Part shown: piece by piece, positions 15,113 through 23,000 of the stretch | Layout: every line of letters begins with the position of its first letter | Position numbering within the stretch: position 1 is the stretch's first letter | NCBI RefSeq assembly: GCF_002292295.1 | Contig: NZ_DBBS01000016.1 | Span: 139,923 to 203,922, forward strand | Length of the DNA stretch: 64,000 nt | Reading direction: 5' to 3' | Source of the DNA: Sphingomonas sp. UBA978 | GTDB taxonomy: Bacteria > Pseudomonadota > Alphaproteobacteria > Sphingomonadales > Sphingomonadaceae | The notes under the pieces: generated by a model | The model's input: only the letters and a program-made list of their open reading frames with translations | Told to the model about the DNA's origin: nothing | Database searches by the model: none | Program-made: the position numbers and the translations under genes

Positions 15113-16279
15113 TCAGCGCCACGCCGTCGTCCGCAACACCCTGATCGCGCTGGCCACCGGCACCGGTGGCTTGCCCGTCAGGATGCGCGCCTTGTCCTTG
15201 AGGCTCGACCGCCCGGCATAGAAGCGGGTGATGAGCATCGGGTCCAGCCGGTAGAAGCGCTCGATGATGCGCCAACGTTCCGCCGGATCGCCGGCGCGGA
15301 ACATCATCGCGTTGAGCATGCGGTAAAAGGCGCCACGCCGCCACGCCGCCCGCGCATGGCCATAGGTGAATCGCGCCAGCGCCGCACCCGACAGATCCGC
15401 CTCGCCCGCGAGCCCGATCGCCAGCCGCACCGCGTCGGGCAGCGAATAGCCGGTCGCCGGCTGGAACAGCCCGGCGCGCATCCCCGCCTTGGCGACGTTG
15501 GCGCCGGTCGAGCGCCAATAGGCCTCGAAATCGCCCCCCAAGGTGATCGGCAGCACGCCCGCCTCGCCGCGCACAACCGCCTCGACCTGCCAGCCCCGGC
15601 TGCGCGCATAATCGGCGATCCGCCCGCCGATCGCGGTGCCGTCCAGCCCCGGCGTGTCGCTGTAATAGGTGTCCTCGACGAACATCCGGGTCTCGGCGAA
15701 GGGCAGGCAATAGACGAAGCGATAGCCGTCGATCTGCGCGACGGTCGCGTCCATCACCCGCGGCCCGGTCTCGCCATGCGGCTGCGCCAGCGCCAGCTCC
15801 TGCCCGACGAACTTCTGCCAGCCGAGGTCGAGCACCGACAGGTCGCCCGGCCCGCGGCAGTCGATCACCCCCTTCGCCTCGATCCGGTCGCCGTCGGCGA
15901 GCACCACCGCGGTCGCCGACGCCGCCAGCACCTTGCGGCCCGTCATCACCGCCTGCGCCGGCAGCGCCGCGCGCACGACCGCGTCGAACCGTTCGCTGGT
16001 CAGCGAATAATAGGTCGCGTCGATCTGCCGCGTCAGGTTCGGAAAGGCGACGTCGTAGCCGCGCCACGCATGCACCACCAGCGGCGACACCAGCCAGCGG
16101 TCGGCCGCGTCGACGTCGCTGCCGAAGAACGACCAGACGTGATCGCCGCCCAGCGTCGCCCCGCCCTCGACGATCCGCACGTCGAGATCGGGGCGCTTCG
16201 CCCGCAGCGCGAGCGCGATCAGGCCGCCCGCCAGCCCGCCGCCGACGATCGCCACGTCGCAAGGGATCGTCCTACCCAT
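15113..16279 (-). CDS. crtY: Lycopene beta-cyclase
   Basis: 388-residue flavoprotein of the bacterial CrtY family that cyclises both ends of lycopene to beta-carotene. The N-terminal motif CDVAIVGGGLAGGLIALAL binds FAD, followed by GDHVWSFFGSDV. Later elements include IDCRGPGDLSVLDLGWQKFVG, the acidic FAETRMFVEDTYYSD motif and GMRAGLFQPATGYSLPDAVRLA, all standard for CrtY. Start at ATG 16279. It is the first gene of the leftward crt cluster and is divergent from the GNAT gene over 78 bp that contain a near-perfect palindrome. Confidence 0.96.
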   Translation of the reverse strand: MGRTIPCDVAIVGGGLAGGLIALALRAKRPDLDVRIVEGGATLGGDHVWSFFGSDVDAADRWLVSPLVVHAWRGYDVAFPNLTRQIDATYYSLTSERFDAVVRAALPAQAVMTGRKVLAASATAVVLADGDRIEAKGVIDCRGPGDLSVLDLGWQKFVGQELALAQPHGETGPRVMDATVAQIDGYRFVYCLPFAETRMFVEDTYYSDTPGLDGTAIGGRIADYARSRGWQVEAVVRGEAGVLPITLGGDFEAYWRSTGANVAKAGMRAGLFQPATGYSLPDAVRLAIGLAGEADLSGAALARFTYGHARAAWRRGAFYRMLNAMMFRAGDPAERWRIIERFYRLDPMLITRFYAGRSSLKDKARILTGKPPVPVASAIRVLRTTAWR

Positions 16280-16308
16280 CCTGGTCGCGCCTAGCCCAAA
16301 GCGCTCCG

Positions 16309-16328
16309 TGCGAGAACCGGGTTTCGCA
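16309..16328. promoter_or_regulatory. 20-bp near-perfect palindrome between crtY and GNAT
   Basis: Half-sites TGCGAgAACC and GGGTTtCGCA pair at 9 of 10 positions. It sits 29 bp upstream of the crtY start and 29 bp upstream of the divergent GNAT start, an ideal place for a dimeric repressor or activator. The binding protein is not identifiable here. Confidence 0.4.
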
Positions 16329-16357
16329 TGCCCGCCGCACGACTTAGACATGGAGCC

Positions 16358-16864
16358 ATGACCGTGCCGATCCTCCGCACCGACCGCCTGATCCTGCGCG
16401 GCCACGCGCCCGGGGACCTCGACGAGCTGACCGCGATGTGGGGCGACCCGGCGGTCTATGCGATGATCGGCGGCGTGCCCCGGTCGCGCGAGGACGTGTG
16501 GCTGCGCCTGCTCCGCTCGGTCGGCCAGTGGCAGCTGTTCGGCTATGGCAGCTGGGTGCTGCGCAATGCCGACGGCGTGCTGGTCGGCGAGGCGGGGCTG
16601 CTCGAATCGCGCCGGGCGATCGATCCGCCGCTGGCCTGGCCGGAGATGGGCTGGGCGCTCGCCCCGGCGGCGCACGGCAAGGGCTATGCGGCCGAGGCGC
16701 TCGCCGCGATCCTCGCCTGGGCGACGGGGCAGGGGATCGCCCGCACCACCTGCATCATCGATCCGGGCAACGCGCCCTCGCGGCGGCTGGCGGCGCGGCT
16801 CGGCTATGTCGAGGTGCGCGAGGCGCGCTATCGCGATCATCCGACGCTGGTGTTCGAACGCTGA
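16358..16864 (+). CDS. GNAT family N-acetyltransferase (RimJ/RimL type)
   Basis: 168 residues with the ordinary single-domain GNAT fold: LRTDRLILRGHAPGDLDELTAMWGD at the start, MGWALAPAAHGKGYAAEAL as motif A with the acetyl-CoA-binding Q/R-x-x-G-x-G/A variant (HGKGYA), and NAPSRRLAARLGYVEV as motif B. The RimJ/RimL-like subgroup acetylates protein N-termini or small molecules; the substrate is not evident. Start at ATG 16358 after GGAG; an ATG ten codons upstream lacks conserved sequence. It is followed by the hydroxylase gene after about 50 bp. Confidence 0.9.
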   Translation: MTVPILRTDRLILRGHAPGDLDELTAMWGDPAVYAMIGGVPRSREDVWLRLLRSVGQWQLFGYGSWVLRNADGVLVGEAGLLESRRAIDPPLAWPEMGWALAPAAHGKGYAAEALAAILAWATGQGIARTTCIIDPGNAPSRRLAARLGYVEVREARYRDHPTLVFER

Positions 16865-16915
16865 CCCGCCGGGCAGCGTGTATCCCCGCGCGCCGAACTC
16901 GGCTAAGCCCGCGCC

Positions 16916-17731
16916 ATGCTGATCGCGATCACCCTGTCCGCACTGGCGATGACGCTGATCGTCGGCGTGCGCTATCTGATCGTCTCAGGCGCGTTCGCCG
17001 CGGCGACGCGGGTGCGCCATCCCGGCCTCTACACCGGGCTCGACGCGCAGATGCGGCGCGAGGTGGCGTGGAGCCTCGCCTCGGCGGCGATCTACGGCAT
17101 CCCCGCCGGCGTGCTCGCCTGGGGGTGGAAGGCGCACGGCTGGACGCGGATCTACGAGGACGTCCACGCCTTCCCGCTCTGGTATCTGCCGGTGTCGGTT
17201 GGCATCTACCTGTTTCTCCATGACACCTGGTTCTACTGGACGCATCGCTGGATGCACCGGCCGGCGGTGTTCCGCGCGGCGCATGCCGTCCATCACGCCA
17301 GCCGCCCGCCGACCGCCTGGGCCGCGATGGCCTTCCACCCGCTGGAGGCGGTGACCGGGGCTGTGGCAATTCCGCTACTGGTGCTGGCAATTCCGATCCA
17401 CGTCGGCGCTCTGGGCTTCGTGCTGGCGGTCATGACCGTTATGGGCGTAACCAATCACATGGGTTGGGAGGTTTTCCCGAGGTTCATGTGGCGGGGGCCA
17501 TTGGGGGGATGGCTTATCACCGCCAGTCATCACCAACGCCACCATGAACAATATGGATGCAATTATGGGCTCTACTTCCGTTTCTGGGATCGTTTGTGCG
17601 GCACCGATCGCGGCATCGGCGACTTCGCACGCACGCACGCCCGGGCGGCGGCACGCCATGGCGTTGCGGATGACCGCGCTGCTGCCGGCGGCGGCGCTGG
17701 TCCTCGGCGCGGCGCCGATCGCGCGGCTTGA
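16916..17731 (+). CDS. Sterol desaturase/fatty acid hydroxylase family protein (candidate carotenoid hydroxylase)
   Basis: 271-residue di-iron membrane hydroxylase. Histidine clusters are HDTWFYWTHRWMH (about 103-115), HAVHH and, near the C-terminus, HHQRHHEQY, and at least four hydrophobic helices are present. Members of this family include CrtG, the carotenoid 2,2'-hydroxylase of brevundimonads and sphingomonads, so with crtBIY next door a role in making nostoxanthin-like pigment is plausible but unproven; lipid hydroxylation is an alternative. Bases from about 17350 to 17590 are visibly less G+C-rich than the rest. The final 25 codons overlap the start of the DUF2141 gene by 74 bp, so the true C-terminus or the next start may differ. 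Confidence 0.82.
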   Translation: MLIAITLSALAMTLIVGVRYLIVSGAFAAATRVRHPGLYTGLDAQMRREVAWSLASAAIYGIPAGVLAWGWKAHGWTRIYEDVHAFPLWYLPVSVGIYLFLHDTWFYWTHRWMHRPAVFRAAHAVHHASRPPTAWAAMAFHPLEAVTGAVAIPLLVLAIPIHVGALGFVLAVMTVMGVTNHMGWEVFPRFMWRGPLGGWLITASHHQRHHEQYGCNYGLYFRFWDRLCGTDRGIGDFARTHARAAARHGVADDRAAAGGGAGPRRGADRAA

Positions 17732-18086
17732 CGTCGGCGTCGACCATATGCGCTCGGCCAGGGGGATGCTGCGCGTCTGCCTGACCGCGGACCCGGACAA
17801 TTTCCCCGCCTGCGTCGACGATGCCGATGCCGTCACCCGCTCGGTCCCGGCCGGCGCGCATGCGATGCGCTTCGACGGCCTGCCGCTCGGCAATTATGCG
17901 GTCGCGGTGATCCACGACGAGAACGGCAACGCCAAGCTCGACACCTTCGCCGGCATCCCCAAGGAAGGCTTCGGCTTCTCGCGCAATCCCGCGATCCGCT
18001 TCGGCCCGCCGCGCTTCGCCGCCGCCCGCTTCGCGGTGACCAGTGATGCAAATCAGCAACAGATCACGATGCGTTACATCTTCTGA
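17658..18086 (+). CDS. DUF2141 domain secreted protein
   Basis: 142 residues (ATG at 17658; an ATG four codons later is also possible). A signal peptide (MTALLPAAALVLGAAPIA) precedes a beta-sandwich domain typical of DUF2141: GMLRVCLTADPDNFPAC, then GLPLGNYAVAVIHDENGNAKLDT, then GIPKEGFGFSRNPAIRFGPPRF. Such proteins are periplasmic or outer-membrane-associated and often sit beside carotenoid or lipid genes; function is unknown. It overlaps the hydroxylase gene, implying coupled expression. Confidence 0.87.
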   Translation: MALRMTALLPAAALVLGAAPIARLDVGVDHMRSARGMLRVCLTADPDNFPACVDDADAVTRSVPAGAHAMRFDGLPLGNYAVAVIHDENGNAKLDTFAGIPKEGFGFSRNPAIRFGPPRFAAARFAVTSDANQQQITMRYIF

Positions 18087-18153
18087 CACAATCGGTCGGA
18101 TAATAACGGACCTGACCGCGTTACGGCCTCGTAACAGGTTTGGAGCCTCTCCT

Positions 18154-19035
18154 TTGTCCGTCAAGATTGTCCTGCCGCTCGCGCTCGCGGCCGCCGTTTC
18201 TCTCGTTTCGCCCGCGCTCGCGCAGGACGTCCCGCCCGGCACCGGGTCGGTGGCGAGCACCGCGGCGGAATTCGACCTCGACCGCGATTCGGTCACCATC
18301 GGCGCCGCCGGCGTCTACCTCACCGATTACGAAGGCTCGAACGACTATCGCTGGACGCCGGCCCCCGCCGCGATCGGCTCGATCAAGGGCTTCGGCTTCA
18401 CGCTCGCCGGCAACCGCCTGAGCGTCGATCTGATCCCCAACCGGCCGGGAACGACCTGGGACCTGCAGGCAGGCCCGATCGGCGTCGTCAACTTCAACCG
18501 CAACAGCCTCAAGAACATCGACGATCCCCGCGTTCGTGCGCTCGGCAAGGTCGATACCGCGATCGAACTCGGCGGCTATGTCGGCATCGGCAAGACCGGC
18601 GTCATCACCAGCCCGTACGACAAATTGTCGGTGACGGTCAGCTATCGCCATGACGTCAGCAACGCGCACGACAGCGGCATCTGGCAGCCGAGCGTCAACT
18701 ATATCACCCCGCTCAGCACCAAGGCGGCGGTGGCGCTGTTCGGTACGGCCGAGCGTGCCGGCCGCGGCTATGCGACCACCTATTTCTCGGTGTCGCCGAC
18801 GCAGACGATCGCCAGCGGCCTGCCGACCTACAATGCGCGCGGCGGCTGGAAGAACTATACGCTCGGCGGCCTCGCCACCTATTCGCTGACCGGCAATCTG
18901 CTGAAGGGGTTCAAGGTCGTCGCCGGCGGCACCTATCGCCGCATGCTCAACGACTTCGCCGACAGCCCGCTGGTCGGCATCGCCGGGTCGAAGAACCAGT
19001 GGCTCGGCGCGGTCGGGCTCGCCTACACCTTCTGA
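18154..19035 (+). CDS. MipA/OmpV family outer membrane protein
   Basis: 293 residues starting at TTG 18154 (GGAG nine bases ahead). A signal peptide (LPLALAAAVSLVSPALAQ) is followed by a beta-barrel: VTIGAAGVYLTDYEGSNDYRWTP..A is the hallmark MipA/OmpV N-terminus, and the protein ends in the C-terminal aromatic LGAVGLAYTF expected for BAM-assembled barrels. MipA is a scaffold for murein-synthesising machinery in E. coli, but the family role elsewhere is open. An upstream in-frame ATG (18043) would lie within the DUF2141 coding region. Confidence 0.88.
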   Translation: MSVKIVLPLALAAAVSLVSPALAQDVPPGTGSVASTAAEFDLDRDSVTIGAAGVYLTDYEGSNDYRWTPAPAAIGSIKGFGFTLAGNRLSVDLIPNRPGTTWDLQAGPIGVVNFNRNSLKNIDDPRVRALGKVDTAIELGGYVGIGKTGVITSPYDKLSVTVSYRHDVSNAHDSGIWQPSVNYITPLSTKAAVALFGTAERAGRGYATTYFSVSPTQTIASGLPTYNARGGWKNYTLGGLATYSLTGNLLKGFKVVAGGTYRRMLNDFADSPLVGIAGSKNQWLGAVGLAYTF

Positions 19036-19037
19036 CC

Positions 19038-19082
19038 GACGACGGGGCGGGGGCGGATCGACGCGCCCTCCGCCCGGTCGTC
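19038..19082. terminator. Bidirectional hairpin between mipA-like and anti-sigma genes
   Basis: GACGACgGGGCGG (19038-19050) pairs with CCGCCCgGTCGTC (19070-19082) at 12 of 13 positions. It lies in the 57-bp gap between two convergent stops. T-runs are absent, so it may act as a mutual transcription block rather than a classical intrinsic terminator. Confidence 0.5.
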
Positions 19083-19092
19083 CCCGGTCACG

Positions 19093-19851
19093 TCACCCGC
19101 TGAGCTTGCCCGCCGCCACCACCGGCCCGGTCGGTGCCCCGGTCGGCGAGCCGCCGGCCGGCTCGATCGAGATCGCCAGCACCGCATCCGCCCCGATCAC
19201 GCCGCGCAGCGCGGCGGGTACGGTCAGTTCGGCCCGCGTCGCATCCGCGACCACGCCCAGCGAGCGCGGCGCCTCGGTCCCGCGGATCACCCACAATTCG
19301 GCCGATCGCCCGGCCGGCACGTCGACCGCGCCGGCGATCCGCACTGTCCCGCGCGCGGGATCGTAGGCGGCCGCGACCGGTGTGCCCGCGCCGGTCGGCG
19401 CCATCGCCGCGATCAGCGGGGCCGGTCCGGCGACCGGCACGGGGATGCGCACCGGTGCCGGCGCCGGCCGCAGCGCCAGCATCGCCGTCACCGCCAGCAA
19501 CAGGCACGCCGCGATGCTCGCCGCCAGCGCCAGCATCCGCCAGCCTCGCTGGTTGTCGTTCGCTGCCGCCGGGTCGCCCGCCACGCCATGATTCTGCGAC
19601 CGGTCGATCGACGCCTCGATCCGCGCCGCCATCCCGGCGGGGGCATCCACCGCCGGCCAGTCCGCGAACAGCGCCGCCAGCCAGTCGCGCCACCGCTCGA
19701 CCGCCGCGGCGAACATGGGCTCGTGCACCAGCCGCCGCAGCGCGACGGCGAGCTCGTCGCCCTCCAGCACGCCCAGCGCCAGTTCGGCCGCCATCATGTC
19801 GGGATCGGGCATATCGGGATCGGGCATGGCGGGGTCTTCAGGCGCCGGCAT
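19093..19851 (-). CDS. RskA/anti-sigma-K-like membrane anti-sigma factor
   Basis: 252 residues. N-terminal cytosolic domain with the zinc-less anti-sigma helix bundle (AAELALGVLEGDELAVALRRL...FAAAVERWRDWLAALFADW), one membrane helix at about 108-128 (LALAASIAACLLLAVTAMLAL), and a periplasmic RskA domain (GTVRIAGAVDVPAGRSAELWVIRG, then AISIEPAGGSPTGAPTGPVV). The first 18 codons contain an imperfect PDPDM repeat; translation might start at the later MMAAEL (about 19797). It overlaps the sigma gene stop by 14 bp. It should sequester the sigma factor until an envelope signal triggers release. Confidence 0.9.
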   Translation of the reverse strand: MPAPEDPAMPDPDMPDPDMMAAELALGVLEGDELAVALRRLVHEPMFAAAVERWRDWLAALFADWPAVDAPAGMAARIEASIDRSQNHGVAGDPAAANDNQRGWRMLALAASIAACLLLAVTAMLALRPAPAPVRIPVPVAGPAPLIAAMAPTGAGTPVAAAYDPARGTVRIAGAVDVPAGRSAELWVIRGTEAPRSLGVVADATRAELTVPAALRGVIGADAVLAISIEPAGGSPTGAPTGPVVAAGKLSG

Positions 19852-20386
19852 CGAGGCACCCCCGCAACGCCAGCAGGCCGCGCCGCACCCAGGATTTCAT
19901 CGTCCCCAGCGGCACCGCCTGCCGCTCGGCCAGTTCGGCATAGGTCAGCCCGCCGAAAAACGCGCTGCGGATCGCGCCGCGCTGGCGGCTTTCGATCCCC
20001 TCCAGGCATTCGTGCAGCCGCGCCTGCGCTTCCTCGGCGAGCAATGCGTCATCCTGCCGCGGCGCGCCGTCGGCGATCGTGTCTGCCTCGTCCAGGGGGG
20101 CCGCCCGCCCGCGACCCTGTCGCCGGCGCCAGTCGATCGCGCGGTTGCGCGCGATCGTCGCCAGCCAGGAAATCGGGCTCGCGCGTCCCGGCTGATAGCC
20201 GTCCGCCCGGTTCCAGATCGTCAGATACACGTCGTGCAACACGTCCTCGGCACCTTGCCTGTCGACGCAGATACGCAGGCAGATCCCGAAAAGCTTCGCC
20301 GACGTCATCGCATAGACGTCGCGGAAGGCGTCGCGATCGTGCCGGCCGGTGCGGATCAACGCCTCGACCAATGCCGCACGGGCCAT
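19838..20386 (-). CDS. ECF RNA polymerase sigma factor (SigK-like)
   Basis: About 182 residues (ATG at 20386; a GTG at 20416 is also in frame). Region 2 is FRDVYAMTSAKLFGICLRI to YLTIWNRADGY, including the -10-recognition helix WLATIARNRAIDWRRR. Region 4 contains the helix-turn-helix YAELAERQAVPLGTMKSWVRRGLLALR. This layout and the RskA partner match SigK-type ECF factors. It is divergent from the four ferritin-like genes across about 250 bp, which makes them its most obvious candidate targets. Confidence 0.93.
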   Translation of the reverse strand: MARAALVEALIRTGRHDRDAFRDVYAMTSAKLFGICLRICVDRQGAEDVLHDVYLTIWNRADGYQPGRASPISWLATIARNRAIDWRRRQGRGRAAPLDEADTIADGAPRQDDALLAEEAQARLHECLEGIESRQRGAIRSAFFGGLTYAELAERQAVPLGTMKSWVRRGLLALRGCLDAGA

Positions 20387-20636
20387 GTCGAGACGGGGCT
20401 GATCGGGGTGCTGCACGGTTGAAAGACTAGCCGCAGTTCTGCCGGGTCGCAATATATCGTCCGGTCGACGCCGATATTTGTTGCGTTGCAACGCGTTGAG
20501 ATCAAGGTTTTTCTTTTTGTTGCTGGCATCCTTTCCCGCATCCGGAACGTAGCTGCCGGAGGTTTCCCGTGGATCGTCTCGTCAGCGTGGCGGAACGACG
20601 TCGGTGCGGCCGACAAGGTGAGGGAGGTTGCTGACC

Positions 20637-21650
20637 ATGACCCAGACGGATCAGATCATCGAGGCGTTCGACGCCCGGGCGAGGCGGCGCGAAGAACGCC
20701 GCGGTTTCTTTACGAACGTGATGGGCATGGCGGCGGTGGCCACTGCCGGTGCCGCGGCGATGTCGCTGGCCAGCGAAGCGCAGGCGCAGACGACCGGCCC
20801 GTCGGAGGTCGACGTCCTCAACTTCGCGCTCAACCTCGAATATCTCGAGGCGCAATTCTACAGCTACGCCTCGACCGGACAGGGGCTGCCCAACAACCTG
20901 CTCACCGGCGGCGTCGGCACGCAGGGTGCGGTCGTCACCGGCACCGGCACCGGATCGGCACGCCGGGTCAATTTTACCGACCCCGCGATCGCCGCCTATG
21001 CGCGTGAGATCACGCAGGACGAGATCGCGCACGTCACTTTCCTGCGCGCCGCGATCCGCGGCACCGGCACCAGTGACGCGCTGATCGCCGCGCAGCCGAC
21101 GATCAACATCTCGGGCGCCGCCGGCGGTGCCTTCGCGGCCGCGGCGGCCAGCACGACGCCGGCGCTGACCGGCTTCGATCCCTATGCGGACGACAACAGC
21201 TTCCTGCAGGCGGCCTTCATCTTCGAGGACGTCGGCGTCACCGCCTACAAGGGCGCGGCCGGCGCGCTCATCAACAACAAGACCTATCTGGAGGCGGCCG
21301 CCGGCATCCTCGCGGTCGAGGCCTATCACGCCGCGATCGTCCGCACCGCGCTCTATGCGCGCGGGCTGACCGTACCGGCGCTGCGCACCAATCCCGATGC
21401 GATCTCGAACCTGCGCGATTCGGTCGACGGCACCACCGATCTCGATCAGGGCATCTCGCCGACGACCGTGTCGGGCCAGACCGTGTCGAACATCGTGCCG
21501 CTCGATACCAACGGGCTCGCCTTCAGCCGCACCCCGGCGCAGGTGCTCAACATCGTCTATCTCAATCCCCGATCGGTGACCGCGGGCGGGTTCTTCCCCA
21601 ACGGCATCAACAACGGCAACACTGCGATCCGCTCCAGCGGCGCGAACTGA
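20637..21650 (+). CDS. Ferritin-like domain protein 1, Tat-exported, soluble
   Basis: 337 residues. The N-terminus has a twin-arginine signal (RREERRGFFTNVMGMAA, a hydrophobic stretch, then SLASEAQAQ), with a signal peptidase I site after AQA. The mature domain is Ferritin_2 (PF13668-like; also in plant desiccation-related PCC13-62). Metal-ligand helices are NLEYLEAQFYSYA, then TQDEIAHVTFLR, then FEDVGVTAYKGA, then VEAYHAAI. The C-terminal block SNIVPLDTNGLAF with VLNIVYLN is shared by all four paralogues. ATG 20637 follows GGGAGG at 20622. First of a soluble+lipoprotein pair; paralogue 2 follows after 13 bp. Actual metal or peroxide chemistry is unproven. Confidence 0.9.
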   Translation: MTQTDQIIEAFDARARRREERRGFFTNVMGMAAVATAGAAAMSLASEAQAQTTGPSEVDVLNFALNLEYLEAQFYSYASTGQGLPNNLLTGGVGTQGAVVTGTGTGSARRVNFTDPAIAAYAREITQDEIAHVTFLRAAIRGTGTSDALIAAQPTINISGAAGGAFAAAAASTTPALTGFDPYADDNSFLQAAFIFEDVGVTAYKGAAGALINNKTYLEAAAGILAVEAYHAAIVRTALYARGLTVPALRTNPDAISNLRDSVDGTTDLDQGISPTTVSGQTVSNIVPLDTNGLAFSRTPAQVLNIVYLNPRSVTAGGFFPNGINNGNTAIRSSGAN

Positions 21651-21663
21651 GGGGAGCGCGATC

Positions 21664-22773
21664 ATGACCCACGAGACATCGATCCTCGAGATCATCGAAA
21701 AGACCACCGCCCGCCGCCACGCGCGCCGAGCCTTCATGAAGACCGCGGTCGGTGGCGTCGCCGCCGTCGGCGGCCTGTCGCTGCTCGCCGCCTGCGGTGA
21801 CGACGACGCCATGTCGACGCCCTTCCCGACGCCGACGCCCACGCCGGCGGTCAGCACCGACGTGGCCGTGCTCAACTTCGCGCTCAACCTCGAATATCTC
21901 GAGGCGCAATTCTACAGCTATGCCGCCTTCGGCACCGGCCTGCCGGCCGCGTCGCTGACCGGGACGGGCACGCAGGGGTCGGTGGTGACCGGGTCGGGCG
22001 CTGGCTTCCCGCGCGCGGTCGACTTCACCGGCGATCCGCTGATCGGCCAATATGCGCGCGAGATCGCCTATGACGAGATCGCGCACGTCAACTTCCTGCG
22101 GACCGCGCTCGGCAGTGCGGCGGTGGCGCAGCCGGCGATCAACATCTCCGGCACCGTGGACGGCGCCTTCTCGGCGGCGGCGCGGGCGGCGGGGGTGATC
22201 TCGGGCGCGACGGCGACGTTCGATCCCTATCTCAACCCGACCAACTTCCTGCTCGGCGCCTACATCTTCGAGGACGTCGGCGTCACCGCCTACAAGGGCG
22301 CATCGCCGGTCATCTCGGCGATGTATCTCGAGGCGGCGGCGGGGATTCTTGCGGCGGAGGCCTATCACGCCGGTCTGGTCCGCACGATCCTCTACGCCCG
22401 GGGGGTCACCAACCGCGACCTCATCACCCAGGCGCAGCAGATCTCGAACCTGCGCGACGCCGCCGACGGCACCGCGACGGGGACGCTGGCGGGCGGCACC
22501 ACGCCGACCGCGGGCAGCGCCTCGCCGGACGGCACCACCGCCAGCACCGGCGATACCGACCAGGGGATCGGCGGCACCAACATCGGCGTCCTCGCGACCG
22601 GCGTGTCGAACATCGTCCCAACCGACGTGAATGGCCTCACCTACAGCCGCACCACACAACAGGTGCACAATATCGTGTACCTCAACGCCACCGGCGCCAA
22701 CCGCACCAGCGGCGGCTTTTTCCCGGCCGGCACCAACAATCCGAACCCGGCCTTTACCGTCGGTCTCGGCTGA
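21664..22773 (+). CDS. Ferritin-like domain protein 2, Tat lipoprotein
   Basis: 369 residues. Tat motif RRAFMKTAVGG followed by a lipobox at SLLAACGDDD, so the mature protein is anchored by lipid, with a Thr-Pro spacer (about residues 55-65). The ferritin-like core repeats the ligand segments (NLEYLEAQFYSYA, DEIAHVNFLR, FEDVGVTAYKGAS, AEAYHAGL). Compared with paralogue 1 an extra Gly/Thr/Ser-rich loop (about 275-305) is inserted before DQGIGG, at the same place as the Pro-Thr linker of paralogue 3. It is followed directly by a strong terminator, closing the first pair. Confidence 0.9.
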   Translation: MTHETSILEIIEKTTARRHARRAFMKTAVGGVAAVGGLSLLAACGDDDAMSTPFPTPTPTPAVSTDVAVLNFALNLEYLEAQFYSYAAFGTGLPAASLTGTGTQGSVVTGSGAGFPRAVDFTGDPLIGQYAREIAYDEIAHVNFLRTALGSAAVAQPAINISGTVDGAFSAAARAAGVISGATATFDPYLNPTNFLLGAYIFEDVGVTAYKGASPVISAMYLEAAAGILAAEAYHAGLVRTILYARGVTNRDLITQAQQISNLRDAADGTATGTLAGGTTPTAGSASPDGTTASTGDTDQGIGGTNIGVLATGVSNIVPTDVNGLTYSRTTQQVHNIVYLNATGANRTSGGFFPAGTNNPNPAFTVGLG

Positions 22774-22819
22774 TCCTCCCCGCCTTCGGCGCGCCACCCT
22801 CCTGGCGCGCCGATGATCG

Positions 22820-22861
22820 ATCCTCCTTCGATGCCCTTACGGGCGTCGGGGGAGGATTTTT
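22820..22861 (+). terminator. Rho-independent terminator after ferritin-like pair 1
   Basis: ATCCTCC...GATGCCC (22820-22836) pairs with GGGCGTC...GGAGGAT (22841-22857) around TTAC, followed by a run of five T. It separates the first two ferritin-like genes from the second two. Confidence 0.85.
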
Positions 22862-23000
22862 CATTGGCGGTTCCTCCGCTTGGTCCGTCCGATCGGCCGA
22901 TTCCGGCGCGGTCGGGGTTGACGCACCGGGCGGGATGCGGAACGGCAGGGCTATCCTGGGCGGCGCGCAAACCGCCCGCGCGATGGGGAGAACCCGAGTA

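Noticed and set aside
20544..20570. EcfG-type general stress promoter (GGAAC-N17-CGTT) before ferritin-like gene 1
   Set aside because: GGAAC is present but the downstream CGT lies at the wrong spacing (19 bp), so no confident -35/-10 pair was assigned.
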